Below are positions 15,797 to 25,634 of a stretch of DNA of 64,000 nt, one piece after another; within the stretch, counting starts at the first letter, position 1, and every line of letters begins with the position of its first letter. The position numbers and the translations under genes are program-made. This stretch comes from Asaia bogorensis (GTDB lineage Bacteria > Pseudomonadota > Alphaproteobacteria > Acetobacterales > Acetobacteraceae), in the NCBI GenBank assembly GCA_945868845.1, contig CAMBMS010000001.1, forward strand, positions 248,001 to 312,000. Reading direction: 5' to 3'. The notes beneath the pieces were generated by a model, which was not told the DNA's origin, did no database searches, and saw nothing but the letters and a program-made list of their open reading frames with translations.

Positions 15797-18220
15797 TCAG
15801 GCCCCCTTCCCCCCATCCTCCGGCCAGTCATGCTTCGGGTAGCGCCCCCGCATGTCCTTGCGCACATCTGCCCAGCCCGTCTTCCAGAACCCGGCAATAT
15901 CGGCGGTGATCGCTACTGGCCTTAGAGCGGGGGAGAGCAAGGCGAGTTTTAGTTTAATCCGGCCACCGGCCAAAACTGGGGTCTGGGTAAACCCATAAAA
16001 AGCCTGCGCCCGTGCCGCCGCTACGGGCTCGGGCTGCGTGTAATCGATCGCGGCACGCCCGCCGGGCAAGGCCAGCGCCGCCGGCAATTCCCGATCCAGA
16101 CGTTGCGCGAATTCCCAACCCAGCCGATCACGCAGGATGGTGAGCAAATCCAGTTTTCCGGCATCCGCCAACTTCGTGCAGCCCGCCAGATAGGGAGATA
16201 GCCAGTCACGTGCCGCGGCAATTAGGGCAGAATCGCAAAAATCCGGCCATACGTCTGACTCCAACCTTCGCATCAACGCAACGCGCGCCTGCAACTGCCG
16301 CGCCGCTTCGGTCCAATCCAGTGCCCGTAAGCCTTGTCCCGCGATCGCCTCCGCCAGCGCCCCGGCCAGCGCGGCGGGATCGGCCTGTTCGGTCCGGTCG
16401 GACAGGATAATGGCCCCCAGCCGCCGCCGTCGCCGCGCCAGCAGAGCGCCGGAGACCGAATCGAGCGTCATCTCCACCGTCTCGGTCACCCGCGCCGCCA
16501 GCACCGCCGGCAGGGCATCCGGATCCAGCGGCGCGGCCAGCCGGATGCGGGCCGAAAGCTTCATTTCCAGCGCCGGCACCACCAGAAACCGCGCCGTCGC
16601 CAATTTATCCGCGCGCGGCAATTTTCCGGCACCCCCGCCAGAGAGGCGAAACGCACCGATTTCGCCCCGTGCCTGCGCGATCCGGTCGGGAAACCCCGCC
16701 GCCAGCAACACACCCGCCTCGCCATCCGCGGCCACGTCCTGACGCAGCCGCAATCGCCGCCGATATTGGCCGGCGGCCTGGCGCACGCGCGCCAGCACGC
16801 CCCGATCCGCCGCCGCGTCGCCATCGACCAGCGCTGCCAGGCGCAGCCGGATATCCGCCGGCGCTTCCGGACCGCGAAACGCGTCGCGCTCCTCCAATAT
16901 GGCGGCCAGGGTCGCCGCGAGCGCCGCCTCCGCCTCCGAGCTGGCCGCCAACATCATCGCCGCCAGCCTGGGATGCGCCCCCAGCTTTGCCATGCGCCGC
17001 CCGGCATCGGTGATTCGCCCGTCGTGATCCAAACCACCCAGCTCGCGCAGCAATGCCCCCGCTGCCGCCAGCGCGCCCGCCGGCGGCGGATCAGCAAAAG
17101 GCAGATCACCCGGCGCGGCGCCCCAGCCGGCGCAGTCCAGCAGCAGCGACGACAACTCGGCCTCCGAAATCTCCGGCCGTTCCTGCGCCGCCAGCCCACG
17201 ATGCAGCGCCTGGGACCAGAGCCGGATCGCCACCCCCGGCGCCTCCCGTCCCGCCCGGCCGGCGCGCTGCTCGGCTGCCGCGCGGCTGATGCGCAACGTG
17301 GCCAGCCGCGTCAGTCCCGTCGCCGCATCCAGCCGCGGTGCCCGCCGCCAGCCGCCATCGATCACAATGCGCACGCCGGGCACGGTCAGCGCGGTTTCCG
17401 CGATGGAGGTTGCCAATACCACCCGCCGCCCCTCAGCCGGTCGCAGCGCAAGATCCTGCTCCACAACGGGCAGATCGCCATGCAGAGGCAACACTAGCGC
17501 GCCGCAACGATCCAACGCGGCCTGGGTGCGGCGAATTTCCCCCATGCCAGGCAGAAAAGCCAAAATATCGCCGGCATGCTCCGTCAGGGCGGATCGCACC
17601 GCCCGCGCCATCGCCTCCGGCACATCGCGGACACTCGCCAGATCGCGCTCCGCATGGCGCATTGTCACCGGAAACATTTTTCCGAGGCTTTCCACCAGCG
17701 CCGCGTCCAGCAGCGCCACCAGCCGCACGGTGTCCGGCGTCGCCGACATCGCTAAAAGTCGCAGTTCAGGCCGCAGATTGCGTTGCAGATCGAGGCAAAA
17801 GGCGAGTGCGAGGTCGCCTTCCAGCGCCCGCTCATGCACTTCGTCGAAAATAATCGCCGCCACACCGTCCAGCCCCGGATCGGATTGCAGGCGGCGCACC
17901 AGGATGCCTTCGGTCACCACCTCGATGCGGGTGCGCGGCGAGATGGCGCTTTCCAGCCTTGTCCGGTAACCGACGGTTTCGCCCACCTGCTCGCCCAGCA
18001 GGGAGGCCATGCGCATCGCCGCCGCCCGAGCGGCCAGCCGACGCGGTTCCAGCATGACGATCCGGCCATCGCCGCGCCACGCCGAGCCAAGTAGCGCCAG
18101 CGGCACCAAAGTGGTCTTGCCGGCGCCAGGCGGGGCCACCAGCACCGTATTGCGTCCTTCGGCCAGTGCCTGGGAGAGCGCCGGTAAGGCTTCCGTCACG
18201 GGAAGGTCGGGCAGTTCCAT
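15797..18220 (-). CDS. hrpB: ATP-dependent RNA helicase HrpB
   Basis: A DEAH-box helicase of 807 residues. Motif I is APPGAGKTT (residues 29-37), motif Ia EPRRLAAR, motif II DEVH in FDEVHERALEGD, motif III SATPD, motif V TSIAETALTVPGV and motif VI EQRAGRAGR. The C-terminal half matches the HrpB-specific region, ending RGRYPKHDWPEDGG, a well-conserved tail. Second residue DEVH instead of DEAH is normal for HrpB. The role in E. coli is not established; it is a non-essential RNA helicase. It is divergent from the dsbD-like gene, with 56 bases between starts. Confidence 0.93.
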   Translation of the reverse strand: MELPDLPVTEALPALSQALAEGRNTVLVAPPGAGKTTLVPLALLGSAWRGDGRIVMLEPRRLAARAAAMRMASLLGEQVGETVGYRTRLESAISPRTRIEVVTEGILVRRLQSDPGLDGVAAIIFDEVHERALEGDLALAFCLDLQRNLRPELRLLAMSATPDTVRLVALLDAALVESLGKMFPVTMRHAERDLASVRDVPEAMARAVRSALTEHAGDILAFLPGMGEIRRTQAALDRCGALVLPLHGDLPVVEQDLALRPAEGRRVVLATSIAETALTVPGVRIVIDGGWRRAPRLDAATGLTRLATLRISRAAAEQRAGRAGREAPGVAIRLWSQALHRGLAAQERPEISEAELSSLLLDCAGWGAAPGDLPFADPPPAGALAAAGALLRELGGLDHDGRITDAGRRMAKLGAHPRLAAMMLAASSEAEAALAATLAAILEERDAFRGPEAPADIRLRLAALVDGDAAADRGVLARVRQAAGQYRRRLRLRQDVAADGEAGVLLAAGFPDRIAQARGEIGAFRLSGGGAGKLPRADKLATARFLVVPALEMKLSARIRLAAPLDPDALPAVLAARVTETVEMTLDSVSGALLARRRRRLGAIILSDRTEQADPAALAGALAEAIAGQGLRALDWTEAARQLQARVALMRRLESDVWPDFCDSALIAAARDWLSPYLAGCTKLADAGKLDLLTILRDRLGWEFAQRLDRELPAALALPGGRAAIDYTQPEPVAAARAQAFYGFTQTPVLAGGRIKLKLALLSPALRPVAITADIAGFWKTGWADVRKDMRGRYPKHDWPEDGGKGA

Positions 18221-18276
18221 GGTCCAGGTTGGTAGCACGCTGGCATTTCCTCCGGCGATGGCCGATATGGGGCCGC

Positions 18277-20319
18277 ATGCGCGCCTCGTCGCTCCTCGCC
18301 CTGCTGCTACTCATGCTGACCGACCCGACGCTGGCCGCCGAAAGTGTCGCCACCAGTTCGCCGCGCGCCATCGTCACCCTGATCTCCGACACCGACGCGC
18401 CCGCCCGGGGCGAACCGTTTCGGGTCGGCCTGCGGCTGCGCATGGCACCGGGCTGGCATATCTACTGGAAGAATTCCGGCGATTCAGGCCTGCCGCCGGA
18501 GATCGCGCTGGACCTGCCCGAGGGCACCACCATTTCCGCTATCGCCTGGCCGGCGCCCCAGCGCCTGCCGGAAGGCGAGATCGTCACCTACGGCTATACC
18601 GGCGAGGTGCTGCTGCCGATTACCCTCACCCCCGGCGCATCGCCCGGCCCGATCACCGCCACCAGAATACAAGCCCGGGCGACCTGGCTGATCTGCGAAA
18701 AAATCTGCGTGCCGGAAGACGGCAGCTTCCACCTCGACCTTCCCACCGGCCCCGGCGTGCCCTCGACGGAAGCAACGCTATTCGCCGCGGCAGAAGCAGT
18801 CACCCCGCGCCCGCTTCCCGGCACCGCCAGCATCGCCCCGGATGGCGGCCTTGCCATCCACACCCTCGAATTCACCAGGGCCAGTGTGCGGGAAGCCTGG
18901 TTCTTCCCCGCCGTCCCTGGCCCGATTGCACACAGCAAGGACCAAATACTCGAGTTCACCACCACCGGCCTGCTGCTGCGTCTGCCGCGCGCCGAGGGTT
19001 TCCGTCCGGAAACCCCGCTTGCCGGTGTGCTGGTGGTGACGGGTCGATCCGGCCAGCGCGACGCCTTCGACCTCATTGCCGCCGCCGGCCCGCTGCCCGC
19101 CGCCGGGCTGTCACTGGCCCAGGCCATGGTGTTTGCTTTCCTGGGTGGGTTGATCCTGAATCTGATGCCCTGTGTGTTTCCGGTGCTGGCAATGAAGGCG
19201 CTGGCGCTCGCCAGCCTGGCGCAGAAGGAACGCGCCCACATCCGCATCGGCGCGCTGTTCTTTATGCTGGGCAACATTTCCGCCTTCGCCATCCTGGCCG
19301 GCGCGCTGCTCGCCGCCCGCGCAACGGGGGCGGCGGTAGGCTGGGGTTTTCAGTTCCAGTCTCCCATCTTCGTCGCCCTGATGGCCTGGCTGTTCCTGGT
19401 CATTGGGTTGAATCTCTCCGGCGTATTCCAGGTGAGCACCCGCCTTGCCGGCGCCGGCCACAGCCTGACCGCGCGCGGCGGCGCGGCGGGAAACTTCGCC
19501 ACCGGGTTGCTGGCCGCGGTCGTCGCCACCCCCTGCACCGCCCCTTTCATGGGCGCGGCCATCGCCGTCGCGCTGAGCGAACCCTTACCGGTGACATTGG
19601 GGGTATTCCTCGCCATGGGCATCGGCCTTGGCACGCCCTATGCGGTGTTCGCCCTGATCCCCGGTTGCGCTCGCCTGCTACCGCGCCCCGGCGCCTGGAT
19701 GGAGGTGCTGAAGCAGGCGCTGGCCTTTCCCATGTATGCCGCCGCCATCTGGCTGGTGTGGGTACTGAGCCAATCGCTCGGCTCGCCCGGCGTGCTGATC
19801 GGGCTAGCCGGCGCGTTGTTGCTTGGCTTCGCCGCCTGGACGGTAGGCTGGGTGCAAACGGCAGCACACCCTAAGCCCAGCCGCCTCGCCCGCGCACCGG
19901 CCGTGCTGGCGGTATTGGGCGCGCTGGCACTCTTGTCGGAACTTCGCGCCGAGCCCCCCGCCAGCGCCCCAACGCCGGAAGCCGGCAGCGAGGCCTATTC
20001 GCCCACTCGCCTCGCCACTCTGCGCGCCGAGGGCAAGGCGGTGTTCGTCAACATGACCGCTGCCTGGTGCATCACCTGCCTCGTGAATGAACGGATCGCC
20101 CTAGCCCCTGCCGCCATCCGCGCCGCTTTTACGGAGCGAAAAATCGTCTATCTGAAAGGCGATTGGACCCGCCAGGACAGGGACATCACCGCATTCCTCC
20201 GCCAGCATGGACGCGACGGCGTGCCACTGTATGTCTTCTATCCGCAGGGCAAGGACGGCCAAGTCTTGCCGCAACTACTCACCGAGGGCACGGTGTTGGC
20301 AGCAATCGGGGCGAATTAA
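18277..20319 (+). CDS. Thiol:disulfide interchange protein, DsbD/ScsB type
   Basis: A 680-residue membrane protein carrying electrons from cytoplasmic thioredoxin to the periplasm. Signal peptide 1-20, then an N-terminal periplasmic domain whose motif APGWHIYWKNSGDSGLP and CEKICVPE cysteines are typical of ScsB-like DsbD proteins. A central eight-helix domain holds the paired redox cysteines (NLMPCVFPV and ATPCTAPF), and a C-terminal thioredoxin-like domain carries WCITC. All six redox cysteines are present. GGGG lies eight bases before the ATG. It could serve cytochrome c maturation, disulfide isomerisation or copper tolerance; the context does not decide. A GMC gene follows after 14 bases. 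Confidence 0.88.
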   Translation: MRASSLLALLLLMLTDPTLAAESVATSSPRAIVTLISDTDAPARGEPFRVGLRLRMAPGWHIYWKNSGDSGLPPEIALDLPEGTTISAIAWPAPQRLPEGEIVTYGYTGEVLLPITLTPGASPGPITATRIQARATWLICEKICVPEDGSFHLDLPTGPGVPSTEATLFAAAEAVTPRPLPGTASIAPDGGLAIHTLEFTRASVREAWFFPAVPGPIAHSKDQILEFTTTGLLLRLPRAEGFRPETPLAGVLVVTGRSGQRDAFDLIAAAGPLPAAGLSLAQAMVFAFLGGLILNLMPCVFPVLAMKALALASLAQKERAHIRIGALFFMLGNISAFAILAGALLAARATGAAVGWGFQFQSPIFVALMAWLFLVIGLNLSGVFQVSTRLAGAGHSLTARGGAAGNFATGLLAAVVATPCTAPFMGAAIAVALSEPLPVTLGVFLAMGIGLGTPYAVFALIPGCARLLPRPGAWMEVLKQALAFPMYAAAIWLVWVLSQSLGSPGVLIGLAGALLLGFAAWTVGWVQTAAHPKPSRLARAPAVLAVLGALALLSELRAEPPASAPTPEAGSEAYSPTRLATLRAEGKAVFVNMTAAWCITCLVNERIALAPAAIRAAFTERKIVYLKGDWTRQDRDITAFLRQHGRDGVPLYVFYPQGKDGQVLPQLLTEGTVLAAIGAN

Positions 20320-20333
20320 TCAGGGGTGAAACA

Positions 20334-21929
20334 ATGGATGCGGATTTCTTGGTGGTGGGCGCCGGTTCCGCCGGCTGTGTCGTCGCCAGCCGCCTGAGCG
20401 AGACCGGCGCGCACGTGGTGCTGCTGGAAGCCGGGCCGAAAGATTCTCATCCGTGGATTCATATTCCCGCCGGCATCCTGAAGCTGCTCTATCACCCGAC
20501 CCTGAACTGGAATTTCGCCTCCCAGCCGGAGCCCGGCACCAACGGACGGTCGATCCATTGGCCGCGCGGCAAAACACTCGGCGGCTCCAGCTCCATCAAC
20601 GGCATGCTTTATGTGCGCGGCAATCCAGCCGATTTCGACGGCTGGTCGCAGATGGGTGCACGCGGCTGGGGTTTTGACGATGTGCTGCCCTTCTTCCGCA
20701 AATCCGAACATTATGTGCAAGGCGGCGATGCGAATTTTCGCGGCAAAGGCGGCGTGCTGCAGGTGGAGGATTACCGCACCATCCTGCCCCTCACCCACGC
20801 CTTCGTGCAGGCCGCGCAGCAGGCCGGCCATATTTTCCGCCACGATCTAAATGGCGAGGAACAGGAAGGCGTCGGCTATTCGCAAATGACCCGCAAGGGT
20901 CAATGGCGTGGCTCCACCGCGCGTACGTTTTTGGCGGCGGCGAAAAACCGGAATAATTTACAGATCGAAACCAATGCCACCGCCACCCGTTTGCTCTTCG
21001 ATGGCAGGAAATGCGTGGGTGTCGCCTTTCGCCAAAACGGCCAGGACCGTGAAGTGCGCGTGACGCGGGAAGTGATCCTCTCAGGAGGCGCGGTGAACTC
21101 GCCTCATTTACTGCAAATTTCCGGCATCGGCCCCGCCGCGCATCTGCAATCTATCGGCGTCGATGTCGTGCACGCGGCGGATAGTGTTGGCGGCAATCTG
21201 CAGGATCACTACGTCACGCGTGTCTCGCACCGCGTACGCGCCGCCACTTCCATCAACCAGCTTTCGCGCGGTCTACCATTGGTGGGGGAGGCGATAAAAT
21301 TCGCGCTTAGCGGAAATGGTGCGTTAACTTTTGGAGTCACCAGCGCGCAAGTTTTCTGCCGGTCACGCGAAGGCCTGGCCAGCCCTGACCTGCAATTGCT
21401 GTTTACCCCCGCCAGCTACGACCCGACCAAGTTCGGCACCCTCGAACGCGAGAAGGGCATGACGGTCGCGATCTGCCCGACGCGTCCCGATAGCCGGGGC
21501 AGCATCATGGCGCAATCATCCGATCCCTTCGCCAAGCCGGTGATCCGGCCGAATTATCTCTCGGCACCCGGCGATTTGCAGGTCTTGAAAGCCGGCATGG
21601 GATATGTCCGAAAAATCTTCGAGCAGCCAGCGCTGGCCGAACACAGCGTCGCGGAAACCCTGCCGGGCCCGGATGTGCTATCAGATGCCGCGCTGGCCGA
21701 TTACGCACGCCGTTTCGGCACCACCATCTATCACCCCGTCGGCACCTGCCGGATGGGCGAGGACCCCGGCGCGGTTGTCGATTCGCGCCTGCGCGTGCGC
21801 GGCATCGAAGGCTTGCGCGTAGTCGATGCGTCGGTGATGCCCTCCTTGACCACCGGCAACACCAACGCGCCGACCATCATGATCGGCGAAAAGGGCGCGG
21901 CCATGATCCGCGCGGATATGGCGGCATAG
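20334..21929 (+). CDS. GMC-family FAD-dependent oxidoreductase (second copy)
   Basis: 531 residues and clearly paralogous to the GMC enzyme at 6428. FAD motif GAGSAG (residues 9-14), GMC signature 1 around GGSSSINGMLYVRG, signature 2 around SGGAVNSPHLLQISGIG, active-site His in IYHPVGTCRMG and the SLTTGNTNAPTIMIGEK tail. AGGGG lies nine bases before the ATG. It starts 14 bases after the dsbD-like gene and may be co-transcribed with it. Choline- or alcohol-dehydrogenase-like; the true substrate cannot be told. Confidence 0.9.
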   Translation: MDADFLVVGAGSAGCVVASRLSETGAHVVLLEAGPKDSHPWIHIPAGILKLLYHPTLNWNFASQPEPGTNGRSIHWPRGKTLGGSSSINGMLYVRGNPADFDGWSQMGARGWGFDDVLPFFRKSEHYVQGGDANFRGKGGVLQVEDYRTILPLTHAFVQAAQQAGHIFRHDLNGEEQEGVGYSQMTRKGQWRGSTARTFLAAAKNRNNLQIETNATATRLLFDGRKCVGVAFRQNGQDREVRVTREVILSGGAVNSPHLLQISGIGPAAHLQSIGVDVVHAADSVGGNLQDHYVTRVSHRVRAATSINQLSRGLPLVGEAIKFALSGNGALTFGVTSAQVFCRSREGLASPDLQLLFTPASYDPTKFGTLEREKGMTVAICPTRPDSRGSIMAQSSDPFAKPVIRPNYLSAPGDLQVLKAGMGYVRKIFEQPALAEHSVAETLPGPDVLSDAALADYARRFGTTIYHPVGTCRMGEDPGAVVDSRLRVRGIEGLRVVDASVMPSLTTGNTNAPTIMIGEKGAAMIRADMAA

Positions 21930-21965
21930 CCTTATGTCACTGTGCTAAGTATTCGCCACTTAAGC

Positions 21966-24900
21966 TTAGTCGGTCTGGCCCGCATCCATACGCCGCACTC
22001 CGGACGCCTGATGATCGATCAGCCGCGCATAGAAGCCCGCGCGCGCGAGCAGGGCATCGTGCGTGCCGGATTCCACTACCCGCCCTGCTTGAATGACAAG
22101 GATAAGATGGGCAGTCTGAATGGTGGATAGGCGATGAGCGACAACGATAGTGGTGCGATCGGCCATCAGCGCATCCAGCGCCGAGCGCACCATCTGCTCG
22201 CTAATCGTATCCAGATGCGACGTCGCCTCATCCAGCACCAGGATCGGCGCGTCCTTCAGGAAGGCTCGTGCAATCGCCACGCGCTGGCGCTGCCCGCCCG
22301 ATAATTGCACGCCGCGTTCCCCCACACGGGTCTGCAATCCCAACGGCAAGCCGCCGACGAATTCCGCCAGCGCGGCGCGACGCAATGCCAGCAAGACCTC
22401 TTCACTACTCGCATCCGGTCGTGCGAGGCGGACATTTTTTTCCAGCGTGTCGTTGAACAGATACGTATCCTGCGCCACCAGCGCGATCCGCCCGCGTAAT
22501 CCATCCAAAGTCAAAGCACGCAGATCGACCCCATCCAAGGTAATGCGCCCCGCATCCGGATCCCAGAAACGAAGCAAAAGATTCGCGACCGTTGTCTTAC
22601 CCGCCCCCGAGGGGCCGACTAGCGCCACGGTCATCCCTGGCGCGATCAAACAGGAAAACTTTTCGAGCGCCCGCTCCGCGCGACCAGGATAGATAAAATC
22701 CACCTGCTCGAACGCGACCGTCGATCCGCCTTGTGGCGCGGCCGGCATGGCGGCGCCATCTAAGATCGCCTCGGGTGCCGCATGCACCACATGCAGCCGC
22801 CGTGTCGCCGCGATCGTGTCGGCCAGTTGACGCCCGACCTGCGCGATTTCCGAAACGGGCAGGAACGCGGCAATTGAGACCAGTACCAGCAGCGGTAGCA
22901 GCTCCGGCGCGATCCTGCCTTGCGCAGACCACCAAGCCCCCATCGCCGCCACCGCCAGCCCGCCCAAACCGGTGGCGATTTCCAAGCCGTTACTCTGCCG
23001 CGACAGATCGTCCAGCAATGCCGTTCGCACGGCCTGATAGCGCGTTGTCAGGGCCACGAACCCCGCTTGCCGACGCTCCGTCGCCTGAAAGGCAAAAAGC
23101 TCCGCCAGCCCCTGGATGGTCTCTGCCGCATAGGCGTTCAATGCCCCCAGCGCCGCCCGCGCCGCCGATCCCATCCGATCGATCCGCGCCCGTCCGAGCA
23201 CCGGCGAGGCCGCGGCAAAGATCAGGAACGGCATCAGCACCAGCGCCAGCGGCCAGGCGATCCAGCCAAGCAACAGCAGCACCGACACCGGCACGAACAC
23301 GGCCACGCAAGCGGGCGCTACGGTATGGGCATAAAAATACTCCACCGTCTCCACATCCTGCGTCGCCAGTGCGACCAGATCACCGGAACGTCGGCGCAGC
23401 AGATAGGCCGGCGCCAAACGATCCAGTTTGGCGAATAAATCGATGCGCATCTCCGCCAGCAGCTGATAGGCCATGGCATGCGCTTTCCATGACTCCAGCC
23501 AGTGTAGCAGCCCCGCCAAAGGGGCCGCCACCAGCAGCGCGACCACCAGAGCCGCGTCGAAGACCCCGGCCTTCACCGCGCCCACAATCAACGCGCCCAG
23601 GATACCGACGCCGATGAAAGCCAGCACCCGCCCGATTCCGCAAAGCACCGTCAGCGCCAGATCGCGCCTCCACGGCCGGATGAAGCGCAACAATGCGCCG
23701 AGGGTCTGCCGCCAGCCGATTTCCTCGGCATCCGCCGCCAGGGCGCGCGGCGCGGCGTCGGGCACTGGCGTGGTAACGCCGGGCAGCGCGCTGGCAAACA
23801 CCCGCTCCGGCGCGCGCATCGTTTGCAGTTGCGGTGCCATCAGATCGCGATACGGGCCGTTCGCGACAATCAGATCGTCATGCCGCCCCGACTGCACCAC
23901 CGCACCCTGATCCAGCACGAGGATCCGATCCGCTCCGATCACACTGGATAAACGATGCGCGAGAATAAGCGTTGTACGGCCTTGCATCAGGCGATCCAGC
24001 GCTTGTTGGATCACCGCCTCATTTTCCGCATCCACGGCAGACAGGGCCTCATCCAGTACTAGAATCGGCGCGTCACGCAGTAGGGCCCGCGCTATAGCGA
24101 TACGCTGGCGCTGCCCGCCCGACAGCAGCGCGCCGCGTTCGCCAATCACGGTCGCATAGCCATCGGGCAACCCGGTGATGAAATCATGCGCATTGGCAGC
24201 GGTCGTCGCGGCGATCAGCTCCTCGGCGGTCGCACCCGCCCGCCCCAGCCGCAGATTCTCTTCGACCGTCCCATGAAACAGATACGAATCCTGCGCCACC
24301 ACGGCGATCATCCCCCGCAACGCCTCCGGGTCGAGGTGGGAAATATTCTGTCCCCCAACGCGCACCACGCCCGTCTGCGGATCATGCAAGCGCAGCAGCA
24401 GGCGCACGATGGAGGATTTCCCCGCCCCACTCGGCCCAACGACACCAACGCGCTCCCCTGCAGCGATGGAGAAATCTAGCTGCGCATGCGCAGCGCGCCG
24501 CGCGCCGGGATAGGCGAAGCCCACATTCTCGAATGTGATCGTCGGAACTAATGCGACCGTGACGGGCCGAGCTGGCGCGGCAGGCGAGTGCACGGGTTCA
24601 TCCAGCAAGGCATGGATCCCGGTCGCGGCGGATTGCCCCGCCATGCCATTATGTAGCACCGCGCGCAGATCGCGCAGCGGGCGGAAAATTTCGGTGCCTG
24701 CCATCAGCACTATCAGCAGCGCCTCCAGACTCATCTGTCCGTGACGAACCCGCCATGCGCCCAACGCCAGCGCCAGCGCAGCCCCCAGCGCGATGCCGAG
24801 ATCGGTGATGCCGCGCGTGATGATACTCATCGCCAGCACCCATAGCGTGCTGGAGGACAACGCCCGTGCCTTTTCCGCCAGCATCCGTCCGTAAGCCCCG

Positions 24901-25541
24901 CTCTGGCCGAAGGCCTTCAAGGTGGGAAGGCCCTGGAGACCATCGAGAAATTCCTCGCCGAATGCCTTAAAAGCGGCCTGCCGCGCCTGAGAAGCGGCCC
25001 GATCGCGCCGGTGCAAGGTCAGCGGCAACACCAAGGTAAACAACGCCGCGACCAGTAATACCGAAGCGACCGGCAGGTCCCACCAGACGATGAATGCGAA
25101 GATCACCACCGGCGCCACCGCCGCCACGCAAAGCTGCGGCAGATACTGGCCAAAAAAGGTTTGCATCTGCTCCACGCCATCGACCATCGACAGCATGACA
25201 CCGCCGGTCCGCTCAGCGCCAAACCAGGCTGGACCGAGGGCGATAATTTTTTCCGCCAACGCCGCGCGCAAACGCGCCTGCAATAACGCGGCCGTAGCAT
25301 GCGCGACGCGGGTTCGCACATGGTCCAGCCAGGCACGCAATAAAATCGCTACCGCCGCCGCCAGGAGCGGAGCGATCAAGGCGGTTATCGACGTGCCGGC
25401 GAACACCCCAGCCAGGAAAATACCCAGAAACGCAAACCGGGATATCCCGACGCACAGCGCCAGCAACCCCAGCGCCACACCCAGCGCCATCCGCCCGCGC
25501 TGGCCCCGCATCATCCGCCATAATCTGCGATCGAAATACAT
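21966..25541 (-). CDS. Fused two-module ABC exporter, CydDC-like
   Basis: A 1191-residue protein with two complete ABC-exporter modules in one chain: membrane domain (six helices, about 20-310), nucleotide-binding domain with [17 protein letters not shown] and LVLDEALSA, then a second membrane domain (about 640-900) and a second nucleotide-binding domain with GPSGAGKTT, LSGGQRQR and LVLDEATSH. The first half has CydD-like features (DGVEQMQTFFGQYLPQ, LQGLPTLKAFG). CydDC exports cysteine and glutathione and is needed for cytochrome bd assembly. The first Walker-B-linked region has DEAL rather than DEAT, which may be a mild departure. The ATG at 25541 has GGGAAAG before it; a TTG further upstream is less likely. 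No cydAB genes are nearby, so the substrate is inferred. Confidence 0.82.
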   Translation of the reverse strand: MYFDRRLWRMMRGQRGRMALGVALGLLALCVGISRFAFLGIFLAGVFAGTSITALIAPLLAAAVAILLRAWLDHVRTRVAHATAALLQARLRAALAEKIIALGPAWFGAERTGGVMLSMVDGVEQMQTFFGQYLPQLCVAAVAPVVIFAFIVWWDLPVASVLLVAALFTLVLPLTLHRRDRAASQARQAAFKAFGEEFLDGLQGLPTLKAFGQSGAYGRMLAEKARALSSSTLWVLAMSIITRGITDLGIALGAALALALGAWRVRHGQMSLEALLIVLMAGTEIFRPLRDLRAVLHNGMAGQSAATGIHALLDEPVHSPAAPARPVTVALVPTITFENVGFAYPGARRAAHAQLDFSIAAGERVGVVGPSGAGKSSIVRLLLRLHDPQTGVVRVGGQNISHLDPEALRGMIAVVAQDSYLFHGTVEENLRLGRAGATAEELIAATTAANAHDFITGLPDGYATVIGERGALLSGGQRQRIAIARALLRDAPILVLDEALSAVDAENEAVIQQALDRLMQGRTTLILAHRLSSVIGADRILVLDQGAVVQSGRHDDLIVANGPYRDLMAPQLQTMRAPERVFASALPGVTTPVPDAAPRALAADAEEIGWRQTLGALLRFIRPWRRDLALTVLCGIGRVLAFIGVGILGALIVGAVKAGVFDAALVVALLVAAPLAGLLHWLESWKAHAMAYQLLAEMRIDLFAKLDRLAPAYLLRRRSGDLVALATQDVETVEYFYAHTVAPACVAVFVPVSVLLLLGWIAWPLALVLMPFLIFAAASPVLGRARIDRMGSAARAALGALNAYAAETIQGLAELFAFQATERRQAGFVALTTRYQAVRTALLDDLSRQSNGLEIATGLGGLAVAAMGAWWSAQGRIAPELLPLLVLVSIAAFLPVSEIAQVGRQLADTIAATRRLHVVHAAPEAILDGAAMPAAPQGGSTVAFEQVDFIYPGRAERALEKFSCLIAPGMTVALVGPSGAGKTTVANLLLRFWDPDAGRITLDGVDLRALTLDGLRGRIALVAQDTYLFNDTLEKNVRLARPDASSEEVLLALRRAALAEFVGGLPLGLQTRVGERGVQLSGGQRQRVAIARAFLKDAPILVLDEATSHLDTISEQMVRSALDALMADRTTIVVAHRLSTIQTAHLILVIQAGRVVESGTHDALLARAGFYARLIDHQASGVRRMDAGQTD

Positions 25542-25634
25542 TCTTTCCCACGTCCTGGTTCGCCCGCCAGACTGTGGCGGGTTCGTCAATCGGTTGCTAG
25601 TATGCGTCCCATATCGAGAAAAGGACGCGAAATC

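Noticed and set aside
18009-19874. Long open frames on the other strand or frame over hrpB, dsbD and other genes
   Set aside because: High GC makes long shadow frames; they lack family motifs and sensible starts, while the chosen genes have complete domains.
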